A stretch of 64,000 nt of DNA, taken from NCBI GenBank assembly GCA_012719495.1, contig JAAYAG010000108.1, forward strand, positions 1-64,000. The letters run 5' to 3'. Of this stretch, positions 32,987 to 41,117 are shown piece after piece (within the stretch, counting starts at the first letter, position 1; each line of letters begins with the position of its first letter). The notes beneath the pieces are model-generated. The model was not told the DNA's origin. It saw nothing but the letters and a program-made list of their open reading frames with translations, and did not search any database. The DNA comes from Bacteroidales bacterium. GTDB lineage: Bacteria; Bacteroidota; Bacteroidia; Bacteroidales; Prolixibacteraceae. The position numbers and the translations under genes are program-made.

Positions 32987-34966
32987 TTACTTATCTAAGT
33001 TAAAGTTATACACCATTGATAACATGCACGTTCGCTGGGGTTGACGATAACGACTCACCAATCTGTTTGACGTGTGATAATATTCGACATCAAATATGTT
33101 ACGGACAATGAATTGGATCAATAATGGCTTGGTCGGATTCCATCCTAATGAAGCATTAACCAATAAAAAATCATCAACCTTTTTTTCTCCGGTGGTTTTA
33201 ATGACGGTTGGGTTATCCCGCACCCCAACATAATTCAACCTAATATTGGCATTGAAACTAGTTGAAAGAGCGGTACTAATACTTGCATTTGCAATATGCT
33301 TGCTTATTTCAGGAACAGCAATACCTAAACTGTCTTTACTCTCTGTAAGGGTATAATTAAACGAAGCATTTACATTTCTTCCCTTATAATTAACCCCCAA
33401 CTCAAGCCCCCTTGTTGTTATTTCATCTTTGTTGATCCATCGATGCCCTTCTTCAACTGATTCCCTAAAAAAACCATTGTTTAATTTATTGCGAAACACA
33501 TTAAGTTCAGCGTTAAATTGATGATTGACATGCAAATTATAAGAAAGTTCGAACGCACGCATCTTTTCTGGCTTCAAATCCGAGTTTCCTACTCCATCGG
33601 TATAATCCCAAGGCTTTGGAGCCCTGAATGCTTCTGAATAATTAATCCTGATCGATTGATTTCCAATATTGTATCGTGCACCTAACTTTGGAGTTAGCAC
33701 CCTGTCGTAAACAGTGCTTTGGTCGAGCCTTATCCCTCCCGCCAGCAGTAAGGCGTCAAAAAGTTTTACGGTTGGTTCAACAAACACGCTCACCAGAAAA
33801 TTTGAATGCATTGGTGGTTTTGGTGGTTTTGGTGGTTTTATTTCTGCCGATTGGCTGTAAGACCACGATGGGTTATTGGCCAATTTTTCGAACTCGAAAA
33901 CCAACCCTCCAGTAACCTTAACTGAACGTCCAACTTTATAATTCAACACATTTTCAAATCCGACCATCGAATTTGGGCGAAAATATCCTACCTGTGCAGT
34001 ATCGAGAACATAATACACTGTATTATGCTGCACTGTTGTGTTACGATAATATAGTAAAGATGAAAATCTTAGCGATTTTGAAAATTCCTTTTTATAACGT
34101 AATGAGTTATTTAAGAAAAAAATATTCCATAAAGTTCCATAATCTCTATATGATGTTCCCACCGAAGGCTGCAAAGATATAGTACTCGTTTGTTTATTAA
34201 GATAATTAACAGAAAGGATAAAATCATTATAATTAGCTCTTAAGCCTAATGAGTAATCATTTTCTTCATTTTCCAACAAATCAGTCCAATTGAAATCTCC
34301 TTCAGCCCCCTTCAAATTAGCCATCCCGCTCTTTTTTACCATTCCCGATAATTTTATGCTTCTGCGGAGTTCATCGTTTTTCCACCCCAGCAAAGCATCA
34401 GCCAAGAAAGTTTCCCAATTGCCCGAGAGACCTCGAATATGTCCTTTATTTTGATCTGTTTCTGAAGTTATTATATTTATTACCCCAGAAACAGCATTTG
34501 TACCATACTCAACTGAGGAGGGCCCGTACACTATCTCAATACGCTCCACATTTGACAAGTTGTATTGTCCACCTCCGTAAAAGCCACCAGAATTGAGTTC
34601 ATTGATCTGTACCCCATCTATTAAAACAAGAGTTAAATTATTTTGGTTAGGAATTCCTCGTTGAAAAACATAACTGTTTAAGCTTTGTGGGTTACGAAAC
34701 TGAAAACCAGGAAGATCAGACAAAACTTCATCGAGGGTAAAATATCCTCGCGAAACAATCTCGTCGCGACTAATTATCCTAACTGTTGACAATACTTCAC
34801 CAAGCTGTTGCTCCGTTTTAGTAGCTGATATTACTTGCAACCGCGATAAATCAACAATATCAAGATCGTACAATGAAAGGTTATCGGTTTGGGCAAATGA
34901 CAATGTTGCGACAGAAAAAAATCCCGCAATCAGATAAATCCTCAGTCGTTGTCTTGATGCCTCCAT
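32987..34966 (-). CDS. TonB-dependent receptor
   Basis: A 659-residue outer membrane receptor: signal peptide (ending SFAQ), plug domain at about 45-170 (EIVSRGYFTLDEVLSDLPGF, GVQINELNSGGFYGGG, VERIEIVYGPSSVEYGTNAVSGVINI) and a 22-strand-type barrel to the C-terminal LSMVYNFNLDK. It has no carboxypeptidase-like N-terminal extension and no SusD partner, so it resembles siderophore/cobalamin/metal receptors rather than SusC. A 9-base repeat gives KPPKPPKPP in an extracellular loop (about residue 388). An upstream GTG (34978) is possible. It heads the operon with the YfiR-domain kinase. Confidence 0.92.
   Translation of the reverse strand: MEASRQRLRIYLIAGFFSVATLSFAQTDNLSLYDLDIVDLSRLQVISATKTEQQLGEVLSTVRIISRDEIVSRGYFTLDEVLSDLPGFQFRNPQSLNSYVFQRGIPNQNNLTLVLIDGVQINELNSGGFYGGGQYNLSNVERIEIVYGPSSVEYGTNAVSGVINIITSETDQNKGHIRGLSGNWETFLADALLGWKNDELRRSIKLSGMVKKSGMANLKGAEGDFNWTDLLENEENDYSLGLRANYNDFILSVNYLNKQTSTISLQPSVGTSYRDYGTLWNIFFLNNSLRYKKEFSKSLRFSSLLYYRNTTVQHNTVYYVLDTAQVGYFRPNSMVGFENVLNYKVGRSVKVTGGLVFEFEKLANNPSWSYSQSAEIKPPKPPKPPMHSNFLVSVFVEPTVKLFDALLLAGGIRLDQSTVYDRVLTPKLGARYNIGNQSIRINYSEAFRAPKPWDYTDGVGNSDLKPEKMRAFELSYNLHVNHQFNAELNVFRNKLNNGFFRESVEEGHRWINKDEITTRGLELGVNYKGRNVNASFNYTLTESKDSLGIAVPEISKHIANASISTALSTSFNANIRLNYVGVRDNPTVIKTTGEKKVDDFLLVNASLGWNPTKPLLIQFIVRNIFDVEYYHTSNRLVSRYRQPQRTCMLSMVYNFNLDK
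33812..33838. repeat. Short tandem repeat (GGTGGTTTT)x3 in the TonB receptor gene
   Basis: Three consecutive 9-base units, in frame, encode KPP repeats on the minus strand. Copy-number change would alter loop length without shifting the frame. Confidence 0.8.
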
Positions 34967-34978
34967 AATATATTTCAC

Positions 34979-35398
34979 TATATATCAACATATTTATACA
35001 TAATCATCAAAAAAAGCCAACAATAACTGAACCTTTTACTTTGCATTTAGATACAAAACAGGCTGGAACGAGTTTATGGTTTCTCTGCGAAAAGCTAACA
35101 TAATTTAGCGTTTTTTTTAAAATAAAAAGTAAGTTGGTATAAAATTTCACAATCAAAATCCTTAAATAATTAATTAGCAATGTTACTCTATACTTTTTGA
35201 CAGACAAATGAGTTATTCAACACTCACTCCAATTGCACATCGAAAACTATTGAGAAGTGTTGCATTAAGCGTATCTTTGGATTAGTGCTAAATACTAAAA
35301 AGCTTAAATTTTTGTTTCAAGACAAGCTTATAGTTCAGAAAAATAATACAGATATATTGATAATTATATCCTCATATGCAAATAAGAACAAAAAAACG
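34979..35398. other. Divergent intergenic region
   Basis: About 420 AT-rich bases between the TonB receptor and DUF1460 genes. A promoter for the latter is listed separately (35250-35279). A 66-codon minus frame (35007-35207) has no start signal or recognisable composition. Nothing else seen. Confidence 0.6.
35250..35279 (+). promoter_or_regulatory. Candidate promoter of the DUF1460 gene
   Basis: TTG at 35250-35252 and TATCTTTG at 35272-35279 fit the Bacteroidota -33/-7 format with 19-base spacing. Transcription would begin near 35286, which supports the ATG at 35399 over the upstream frame start at 35285. Confidence 0.5.
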
Positions 35399-36247
35399 AT
35401 GAATAAATCACTTAGAATATTGGGAATTGTTTGGTTTGGCTTTCTGTCTTTTTTTTCAGCAAGTTGTACAGCCACCAACCCTCCTGACTCTTTACTTTTT
35501 ACTGAAAAAATGAAAGAGTTGAGACAAATTAATACCTCAACTCCGCAAATGGCCACTCAAGTGGCCCTATCATTTGTGGGCACTCCATATGTTGGCAAAA
35601 CCCTGGAAATTAACAACAACGAAACGCTGGTGGTAAACCTAAGGGAACTCGACTGCTCCACTTTTCTCGAAACAGTTCTTTCTATCGTTTTAACCAAAAA
35701 ATCAGGTGAAGAAAGTTTTCAAAAATATAAAGAAATACTAACGACTTTACGTTACCGAAATGGAGCAATATGTGGCTACGAAAGCCGGTTACATTATTTT
35801 TCTGACTGGATTCACGACAACGAACAAAAGGGTATAGTTAAAGACATTACCCGCGAACTGGGAGGAATAGAATTTCATAAGAAGATCAATTTTATGAGTA
35901 CGCACAGTTCGGCCTACAAACAGCTAAAAAATGATTCATTAATGGTAACCAAGATTATTGAAACAGAGAATGCTCTATCGTCGCGCAAACTCTTCTTTAT
36001 ACCCAAAGACAGCGTCGCAACTATTGAATCACAACTTTCCGATGGAATGATCGTTGGGATTACGTCGGCAGTTGACGGACTAGATATTGCCCATGTTGGG
36101 TTTCTTATAAGAAAAGATGGTCAAATACGGCTTCTTCATGCCTCTTCTGACGAAGGGAAAATAGTAGTTTCAACAAAAAGCTTGTCTGAATATCTTTCAG
36201 GCAATAAAAAACAAACCGGTATTGTAGTAATAAAACTTAACAACTAG
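35399..36247 (+). CDS. DUF1460 lipoprotein (amidase-like cysteine peptidase fold)
   Basis: A 282-residue protein. A signal peptide ends in a lipobox-like SFFSASC (Cys about 23). The DUF1460 domain, an NlpC/P60-like fold, has the nucleophile Cys in LRELDCSTFLETV (about 87) and the catalytic His in LDIAHVGFLIR (about 245). Family members are cell-wall amidases or related hydrolases. I start at 35399, where MNKSLRIL precedes the hydrophobic core; the longer frame from 35285 would put 38 residues before the signal. Its stop codon overlaps the stop of the convergent AraC gene (CTAG at 36244-36247). Confidence 0.85.
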   Translation: MNKSLRILGIVWFGFLSFFSASCTATNPPDSLLFTEKMKELRQINTSTPQMATQVALSFVGTPYVGKTLEINNNETLVVNLRELDCSTFLETVLSIVLTKKSGEESFQKYKEILTTLRYRNGAICGYESRLHYFSDWIHDNEQKGIVKDITRELGGIEFHKKINFMSTHSSAYKQLKNDSLMVTKIIETENALSSRKLFFIPKDSVATIESQLSDGMIVGITSAVDGLDIAHVGFLIRKDGQIRLLHASSDEGKIVVSTKSLSEYLSGNKKQTGIVVIKLNN

Positions 36248-37431
36248 CTATTAACCAATCTCTTTCGATATATTCCAGGAGTAACACCTTCAAATTGCTT
36301 AAAGATTCTTATCAATGCAGCGGAGGAAGTAAATCCGGCTTTTTCGGCAATCTGCTCAAGTGTAAAATCGTTAAATTCAACACTACTAAACATACGTTTT
36401 ACTTCGTCAACACGATATCGATTTACATAGTCGCTAAACGAGCACCCAAATTCATCGTTAATAAGATTTGAAATATATGTGCGATTGGTTTTTAACAGTA
36501 AACCCACCTGATTGATTTTCAGATCAGGGGTAGTAAAGATTTTTTTCTCTTCGAAAAGTGAAATCAATCTTCTCCGCAACATGGTAAATGTTGGGTTCTG
36601 AAGCTCGTTTTCAGGCCCAATAAACTCATCACTATTAGATAATTTAACATTTTCGGTCTCATCCAACTGGAAATCCAAAACGGAATGACGCTGCCTAACC
36701 CCCAAAAAACCGATTACAAACAACGATGAGCTGAAAACTAATGCAGGGAAAAGTACCAACCCTTCTTTTTCGGAAAAGAAAGTCCGCCCAATAAAATTCA
36801 CAGTTGCACTCATAAACGCAGTAGCAGAAAAAATAAATAACAGCCAATTTGCCCACCCAATGTTTCGCCCCTCAACATTGGAATAAAACTCTTCAACCTG
36901 CCTGTTATACAACCGAATTTTACGTTGCCCCAGATATAAATATATTACAACTTGCATAAAAAAGATTACACGCGTAACCACGTAAAAAAAATGTTGCGTC
37001 TTCCATAAATACGTATCATTTACCAACAATCCCTTTTGACGATACATGTTATCTAGAATATAAATATCTGGATTATCCATTAAAAGATAAGTTATAGCAG
37101 TGACCACCGACAATAATAACGCAGGCAACAAGTGCCACAAATTCTTTTGATTACACAACGTCTCAGAAGTTAGAAGCTTTATATACCAATAAAAAAGCGG
37201 ATAAACCATTAAAGAAGAAAGCACATAGAACGAATCGAGCAGCAAATATGCAGTAAAGTGACGTGTGAAAAAAGCAGCATGACTTAAGTATACAATAGAT
37301 GCAGCAATCATGAAATATCCGAGAAAATGCGTTGCTCTATTATTCTTTTTTGATTCGAGCAAAAGTACAATTGCCCAGAAAAGGGAAATATACATAGGAG
37401 CAAAAACCAACACCTCTTCACTAAAACTCAT
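36244..37431 (-). CDS. Membrane-anchored AraC-family transcription regulator
   Basis: A 395-residue protein with about seven transmembrane segments in its first 250 residues (e.g. 10-26, 36-54, 62-85, 95-117, 150-170, 195-215, 226-247) and a C-terminal AraC DNA-binding domain (about 290-393): the first HTH near LKINQVGLLLKTNRTYISN and the second near FTLEQIAEKAGFTSSAALIRIFKQ, ending GVTPGIYRKR. Such proteins sense a signal in or across the membrane and act on DNA directly. A pair of direct repeats upstream (37471-37504) could be its own binding site. It neighbours a propeller-like lipoprotein, divergently transcribed. Confidence 0.9.
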   Translation of the reverse strand: MSFSEEVLVFAPMYISLFWAIVLLLESKKNNRATHFLGYFMIAASIVYLSHAAFFTRHFTAYLLLDSFYVLSSLMVYPLFYWYIKLLTSETLCNQKNLWHLLPALLLSVVTAITYLLMDNPDIYILDNMYRQKGLLVNDTYLWKTQHFFYVVTRVIFFMQVVIYLYLGQRKIRLYNRQVEEFYSNVEGRNIGWANWLLFIFSATAFMSATVNFIGRTFFSEKEGLVLFPALVFSSSLFVIGFLGVRQRHSVLDFQLDETENVKLSNSDEFIGPENELQNPTFTMLRRRLISLFEEKKIFTTPDLKINQVGLLLKTNRTYISNLINDEFGCSFSDYVNRYRVDEVKRMFSSVEFNDFTLEQIAEKAGFTSSAALIRIFKQFEGVTPGIYRKRLVNS

Positions 37432-37470
37432 AGAAAAACATCTTAAAAAAGGTTAAGCTCAAAATAAATG

Positions 37471-37504
37471 TACGATTTCAACATTCAATTTACGATTTCA
37501 ACAT
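37471..37504. promoter_or_regulatory. Direct repeat TACGATTTCAACAT x2 upstream of the AraC gene
   Basis: The 14-base repeat occurs at 37471-37484 and 37491-37504, a 20-base period. AraC-type proteins commonly bind direct repeats of about this spacing. It lies in the 184-base divergent region between the AraC gene and the lipoprotein gene. Confidence 0.45.
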
Positions 37505-37615
37505 CTCAGTTCCATACAAATAAACCAATTTTGCAAGTAATACCAAATTTGTTCGGATCATATTCCTAACATTTCGGAACAAAAAGACGAAATATTTTAA
37601 TCAATATTATTCATC

Positions 37616-38788
37616 ATGAGAAATCTAATTTACCTTACAATTTTAACAACTGCGCTGCTAATTGCAGGGTGCGATCCTATCGATGATGAAAACACATCGG
37701 GCAAAGATGTAAAGTTCCTTGTTCTTCAAGGAAATTCAACAGGTAAAGCTGCCAGTGGTGCCAGTCTGTCTATTTTGACAATAAAAAAAGGCGAGCCCGA
37801 GTACGAGAAGGTGAACGATCTATATCCGGCCGAATCGATGCACAAAAGTGCTGACATTTCGAAAAGCAGGGTTGCAATTGGTTTACACACCGATTTTAAT
37901 GTTACGGGTAAAGTTAGGCAAACCAAGGGTGCTTGGTTCGACCTTGAATCGGGCGACTGGGAAGAATTGCCTCTACTGCCGGCAGGTAATGGCAGGTATA
38001 ATTATTTTGATGTTGCTTCGGCAAAAGTGAGTGAAAGTGGTCATATCTTCTATCTCTCCTCGTCGAACGATCAGGATTATTTTGATGATTACAGGGCAAG
38101 CTTAGTGCGGTACGACCCAAAAACCGACAAGTTGCTTCAAGCCTCAAATCCTTCGTCATTTGCGCTATCACAGCCAGAAAAGGGATGGGATACCGAAGCT
38201 GCACAATACAAAAGTCAGTTTTATCCTTCAAAAGATGGACGTTACGTTTATGGTGTGGTTGATGCGTTTGGCGTTAATGGTGGCATGTTGCATTGGGATT
38301 ATAAAATCTTGTTTAAATACGATTTCGAAACCGATACTTATACTCGCCTTGGAGAAAAAGAAGATAAGGACATTGTAATTTTGGGCATTACCTCCGATAA
38401 AACCTATGTTGCATATACAAGTTCAATTTCAAATGTTTATAAGCGAAAGTATGTCAACACATCAACAAATGCTGTTAATGATTTTTCTATATCGGGAGGT
38501 CAAGGCATTGCCAACCCTTCAAAATGGAATAGTTCGGGCTATTGTGCCGATGCAACCGACAATACTATAGGTATTTACAATATACTTGAAGACGTTAATG
38601 TTTATATTAAAACACCTAGTCGCCCATATTATTCACAATTTGCTGCCGATGGCAAGAGTGTTTATTTCTTGATGGAATCGGGGGCGAAGAAATTTTTATG
38701 CAAAACGAGCGACTTAACAGCTAAAACAACCATTGATACGCTGTGTACGCTATCTTCTAATACTATTGACTTTTTTATAATAAAATAA
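37616..38788 (+). CDS. Hypothetical lipoprotein with beta-propeller-like repeats
   Basis: A 390-residue protein with lipobox LLIAGC (Cys20). The mature region repeats a pattern of a short strand with aromatic/Gly residues followed by a Lys/Asp turn (e.g. GHIFYLSSSNDQDY, GRYVYGVVDAFG, KTYVAYTSSISN, KSVYFLMESGAKK), as in beta-propellers of the WD/Kelch type, probably six or seven blades. I recognise no specific family. It is divergent from the membrane AraC regulator, across the 20-base direct repeat, and may be its target. It ends at the terminator at 38838-38883. Confidence 0.7.
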   Translation: MRNLIYLTILTTALLIAGCDPIDDENTSGKDVKFLVLQGNSTGKAASGASLSILTIKKGEPEYEKVNDLYPAESMHKSADISKSRVAIGLHTDFNVTGKVRQTKGAWFDLESGDWEELPLLPAGNGRYNYFDVASAKVSESGHIFYLSSSNDQDYFDDYRASLVRYDPKTDKLLQASNPSSFALSQPEKGWDTEAAQYKSQFYPSKDGRYVYGVVDAFGVNGGMLHWDYKILFKYDFETDTYTRLGEKEDKDIVILGITSDKTYVAYTSSISNVYKRKYVNTSTNAVNDFSISGGQGIANPSKWNSSGYCADATDNTIGIYNILEDVNVYIKTPSRPYYSQFAADGKSVYFLMESGAKKFLCKTSDLTAKTTIDTLCTLSSNTIDFFIIK

Positions 38789-38837
38789 AATGCATTGAAA
38801 ATCTTTTCCCTTTTTAATATATACTCAATGATCATTG

Positions 38838-38883
38838 AAAAATGCTTTTAAGATTGGATATCCCGATCACAAAAGCATTTTTT
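38838..38883 (+). terminator. Terminator of the propeller-like lipoprotein gene
   Basis: AAAAATGCTTTT (38838-38849) pairs with AAAAGCATTTTT (38871-38882), ending in a T run. A second short stem, GATTGGATATCCCGATC-like, can form within the loop. Confidence 0.75.
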
Positions 38884-38926
38884 GTAAATAAAAGAATCAA
38901 ACTCTTTTATTCCAAATTTAAGAAAT

Positions 38927-38958
38927 AAAAAAAGGTTGTTGACATCCAACAACCTTTT
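38927..38958 (-). terminator. Terminator of the coiled-coil lipoprotein gene
   Basis: Perfect 12-base arms AAAAGGTTGTTG (38930-38941) and CAACAACCTTTT (38947-38958), five-base loop, with a T run on the minus strand. Confidence 0.88.
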
Positions 38959-38981
38959 ATATTTTCAATTCATTTTAATCT

Positions 38982-39875
38982 TTACTTCTTAGCTTCAATT
39001 ACAATGACCATAAAACGACTAGCTTTCCAAAACTCGCTAGGTTGATCAATTACGAGTCGTTCAATTGTTTTCTCATCACCAACAAAGTGGAATGAACCTT
39101 CGGGATGTGTAGATACAAATTCAGCCTTTTTCGCAGCTAAAACTACATCATCGAACTTTCGGGTATCAACTTTCATAAAGTAATCTTTATTGAAATCTTT
39201 TTTAATGCGCAAGGTTTTACCCATTCCAATTACACCACCAATTTTTTCTACTACGTTGTTAGCTAAAAGCTCCTCTTTCGTTCCGAAACAATAATAGGCA
39301 GTATGCATTTCATCTTTTTGCTTTTCTATTGTTTCAGTCTTTTTCTGGCTTTCGTCGGCCAACGTAGTTACTTGATCATTGAGTTGACGAATATCGATCT
39401 GCATTTTTTCGATTTCTGAACGGAGTACAGAAATTTCAGCATCTTTCTCTTCGACCAAACGCTGGTAACTCACAATCATCTGTTCGAGCTCGGTTATCCT
39501 GAGATTCGATTTTTTCAGTTTCGACCGTAACGATTCAACCATCTTTTTGTTTTCATTCAACAAGTTATTGATGAGGTTAATGTCTTCAATAATCTTGTCT
39601 TTATCGGTTTGTGTTACTTCACCGTTTGGATTCGAAAGGTTTACATCCATAATTTTCTGTAGACGCTTAATTGAATCAAGGTTATTCTGAATTTCGTTAA
39701 ACGAGCCGATATATTCAACTATTTTTGTTTCCCGATCGTTCACAACACCTTGAATACTATCTTTTGATGCGTTCAGGTTTTCAATTTCTTTTTTGTATTT
39801 CTGACAGGAAGAAACCACCAAAACGATAAGAAAAAAGGGCAAAAGCCTCACCAAAGAATAAATTTGTTTTTTCAT
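38982..39875 (-). CDS. Coiled-coil lipoprotein
   Basis: A 297-residue protein with a lipobox-ended signal (LVVSSC, Cys24), a long coiled coil (about 26-190, heptads such as LRSKLKKSNLRITELEQMI and EKDAEISVLRSEIEKMQ) and a compact C-terminal domain (about 195-297, AYYCFGTKEELLANNVVEKIGG). The architecture is common in Bacteroidota as an unnamed conserved lipoprotein; function unknown. It is monocistronic with a strong terminator. Envelope anchoring or spacing is a plausible role but not shown. Confidence 0.85.
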   Translation of the reverse strand: MKKQIYSLVRLLPFFLIVLVVSSCQKYKKEIENLNASKDSIQGVVNDRETKIVEYIGSFNEIQNNLDSIKRLQKIMDVNLSNPNGEVTQTDKDKIIEDINLINNLLNENKKMVESLRSKLKKSNLRITELEQMIVSYQRLVEEKDAEISVLRSEIEKMQIDIRQLNDQVTTLADESQKKTETIEKQKDEMHTAYYCFGTKEELLANNVVEKIGGVIGMGKTLRIKKDFNKDYFMKVDTRKFDDVVLAAKKAEFVSTHPEGSFHFVGDEKTIERLVIDQPSEFWKASRFMVIVIEAKK

Positions 39876-40035
39876 ACTAACAATGATTTATAAATTTTCA
39901 TGTGTTAAACGTTTGAAATATACATTTTAGCATATTAACGGCACAAATGTACGGGCTTTTTTTTGGTGAATAATTCTTTTTAGATTAAAATTTAGCTTTT
40001 GTAAATAAAAATAATAGTTAATTTTGTCGCCCATC

Positions 40036-40108
<73 letters not shown>

Positions 40109-40111
40109 CAA

Positions 40112-40158
40112 GAAAATGAGACAGTTACTTTTAAAGCTTCTGTCTCATTTTCGTTTTA
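40112..40158 (+). terminator. Terminator after tRNA-Lys
   Basis: GAAAATGAGACAG (40112-40124) pairs perfectly with CTGTCTCATTTTC (40140-40152), followed by GTTTTA. Confidence 0.85.
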
Positions 40159-40198
40159 TACATACCCGCAACAAATATTTTTTTTTTAGAAATGACAA

Positions 40199-40216
40199 AC
40201 CCCGGTTTCCCGGGGT
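40199..40216 (-). terminator. Terminator of the small basic peptide gene
   Basis: ACCCCGG (40199-40205) and CCGGGGT (40210-40216) form a GC-rich stem with a four-base loop; the minus strand continues with T-rich sequence. It follows the stop of the 37-residue frame by 12 bases. Confidence 0.75.
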
Positions 40217-40228
40217 CTTTGGACTAGA

Positions 40229-40342
40229 TTAACTGTTTTTCTTACTTTGTTCTTTTACTTTCTTTGCAGCCCGTTTCTCTTTTAAGGATTTTTCAGGTGC
40301 CTTTTTACTGGTTTCTTTTTGTTTGTTTTTTTCTTTAGACAT
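40229..40342 (-). CDS. 37-residue Lys-rich peptide
   Basis: A short frame from ATG 40342 encodes 37 residues with about 17 Lys/Arg and seven Glu (MSKEKNKQKETSKK..., ending VKEQSKKNS). A GC-rich terminator follows its stop closely, which supports a real transcription unit. The peptide has no hydrophobic segment and is probably disordered and nucleic acid-binding, or ribosome-associated; that is a guess. No strong Shine-Dalgarno is visible. Confidence 0.55.
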   Translation of the reverse strand: MSKEKNKQKETSKKAPEKSLKEKRAAKKVKEQSKKNS

Positions 40343-40424
40343 GGCTTTTTGTATTAAGTTGGAAAATTAAGAAAGAAGCATTACAAATACAGTGTTGTCA
40401 ATACAACAACTAAGCATTTCAATG

Positions 40425-41114
40425 CTACATAATTAGCTTATACCCTTTCCCGTGAACATTTATAATTTCAACAGATGGGTCATCTTTCAGATGTTTACGC
40501 AATTTAGTGATATACACATCCATACTGCGTGCATTAAAATAATTATCGTCTATCCAAATGGCTTTCAAGGCGTAGTTCCGCTCGAGCACTTTGTTGGCAT
40601 TGGCAACCAATAACCTTAGTAATTCCGATTCTTTTGTTGTGAGCTTAACTTCTTCTCCGTCGTGAGAAAGAATTTGCTTTCGTACATCGAAAGAATAAAG
40701 GCCAATATGATAAACATTCTGATCACTGGGTTGGTTGTCGTTAGATATTCGGCGCAAAATTGCTTCAATCCTGAATATGAGTTCTTCCATACTGAAAGGT
40801 TTTGTCATGTAATCGTCGGCACCAATTTTAAAGCCTTCTATCACATCTTCTTTCAGGTTTTTGGCCGTAAGGAAAATAACCGGAATATCGGCATTTACCA
40901 ATCTGATATCGCGAGCAAGGGTAAAACCATCTTTCTTTGGCATCATAACATCAAGCAAACAAATGTTATATTGGTTGCGCATGAAACCGTGATAGGCTGT
41001 TTCCCCATCGGGAAAAAGGTCGGTGTCGTAGCCTTTGGCTATCAAATACTCTTTGAGCAACAGGCCAAGGTTTTCATCATCTTCGGCAAGCAGAATTTTA
41101 ATTTTTGTGTCCAT
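40425..41114 (-). CDS. rprY: OmpR-family response regulator, RprY-like
   Basis: A 229-residue regulator: receiver domain (about 5-120; ILLAEDDENLG, phospho-acceptor Asp in ICLLDVMMPKKDG, about 55; Thr in IFLTAKN; Lys in MTKPFS) and an OmpR winged helix (about 130-229; LTTKESELLRLL, ARSMDVYITKLRKHL, GKGYKL). Length, motifs and the partner kinase match the RprX/RprY system of Bacteroides. It begins three bases after the kinase gene ends, so the pair forms one operon. The symbol is by resemblance. Confidence 0.9.
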   Translation of the reverse strand: MDTKIKILLAEDDENLGLLLKEYLIAKGYDTDLFPDGETAYHGFMRNQYNICLLDVMMPKKDGFTLARDIRLVNADIPVIFLTAKNLKEDVIEGFKIGADDYMTKPFSMEELIFRIEAILRRISNDNQPSDQNVYHIGLYSFDVRKQILSHDGEEVKLTTKESELLRLLVANANKVLERNYALKAIWIDDNYFNARSMDVYITKLRKHLKDDPSVEIINVHGKGYKLIM

Positions 41115-41117
41115 GGT

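Noticed and set aside
33812-33838. Tandem repeats as a possible CRISPR fragment
   Set aside because: The units are 9 bases with no spacers and are in frame within a receptor gene. No CRISPR-like repeat-spacer pattern exists anywhere in the window.
35007-35207. 66-codon minus-strand frame in the receptor-DUF1460 gap
   Set aside because: No ribosome binding site and low-complexity composition; it lies in a promoter-rich AT region.
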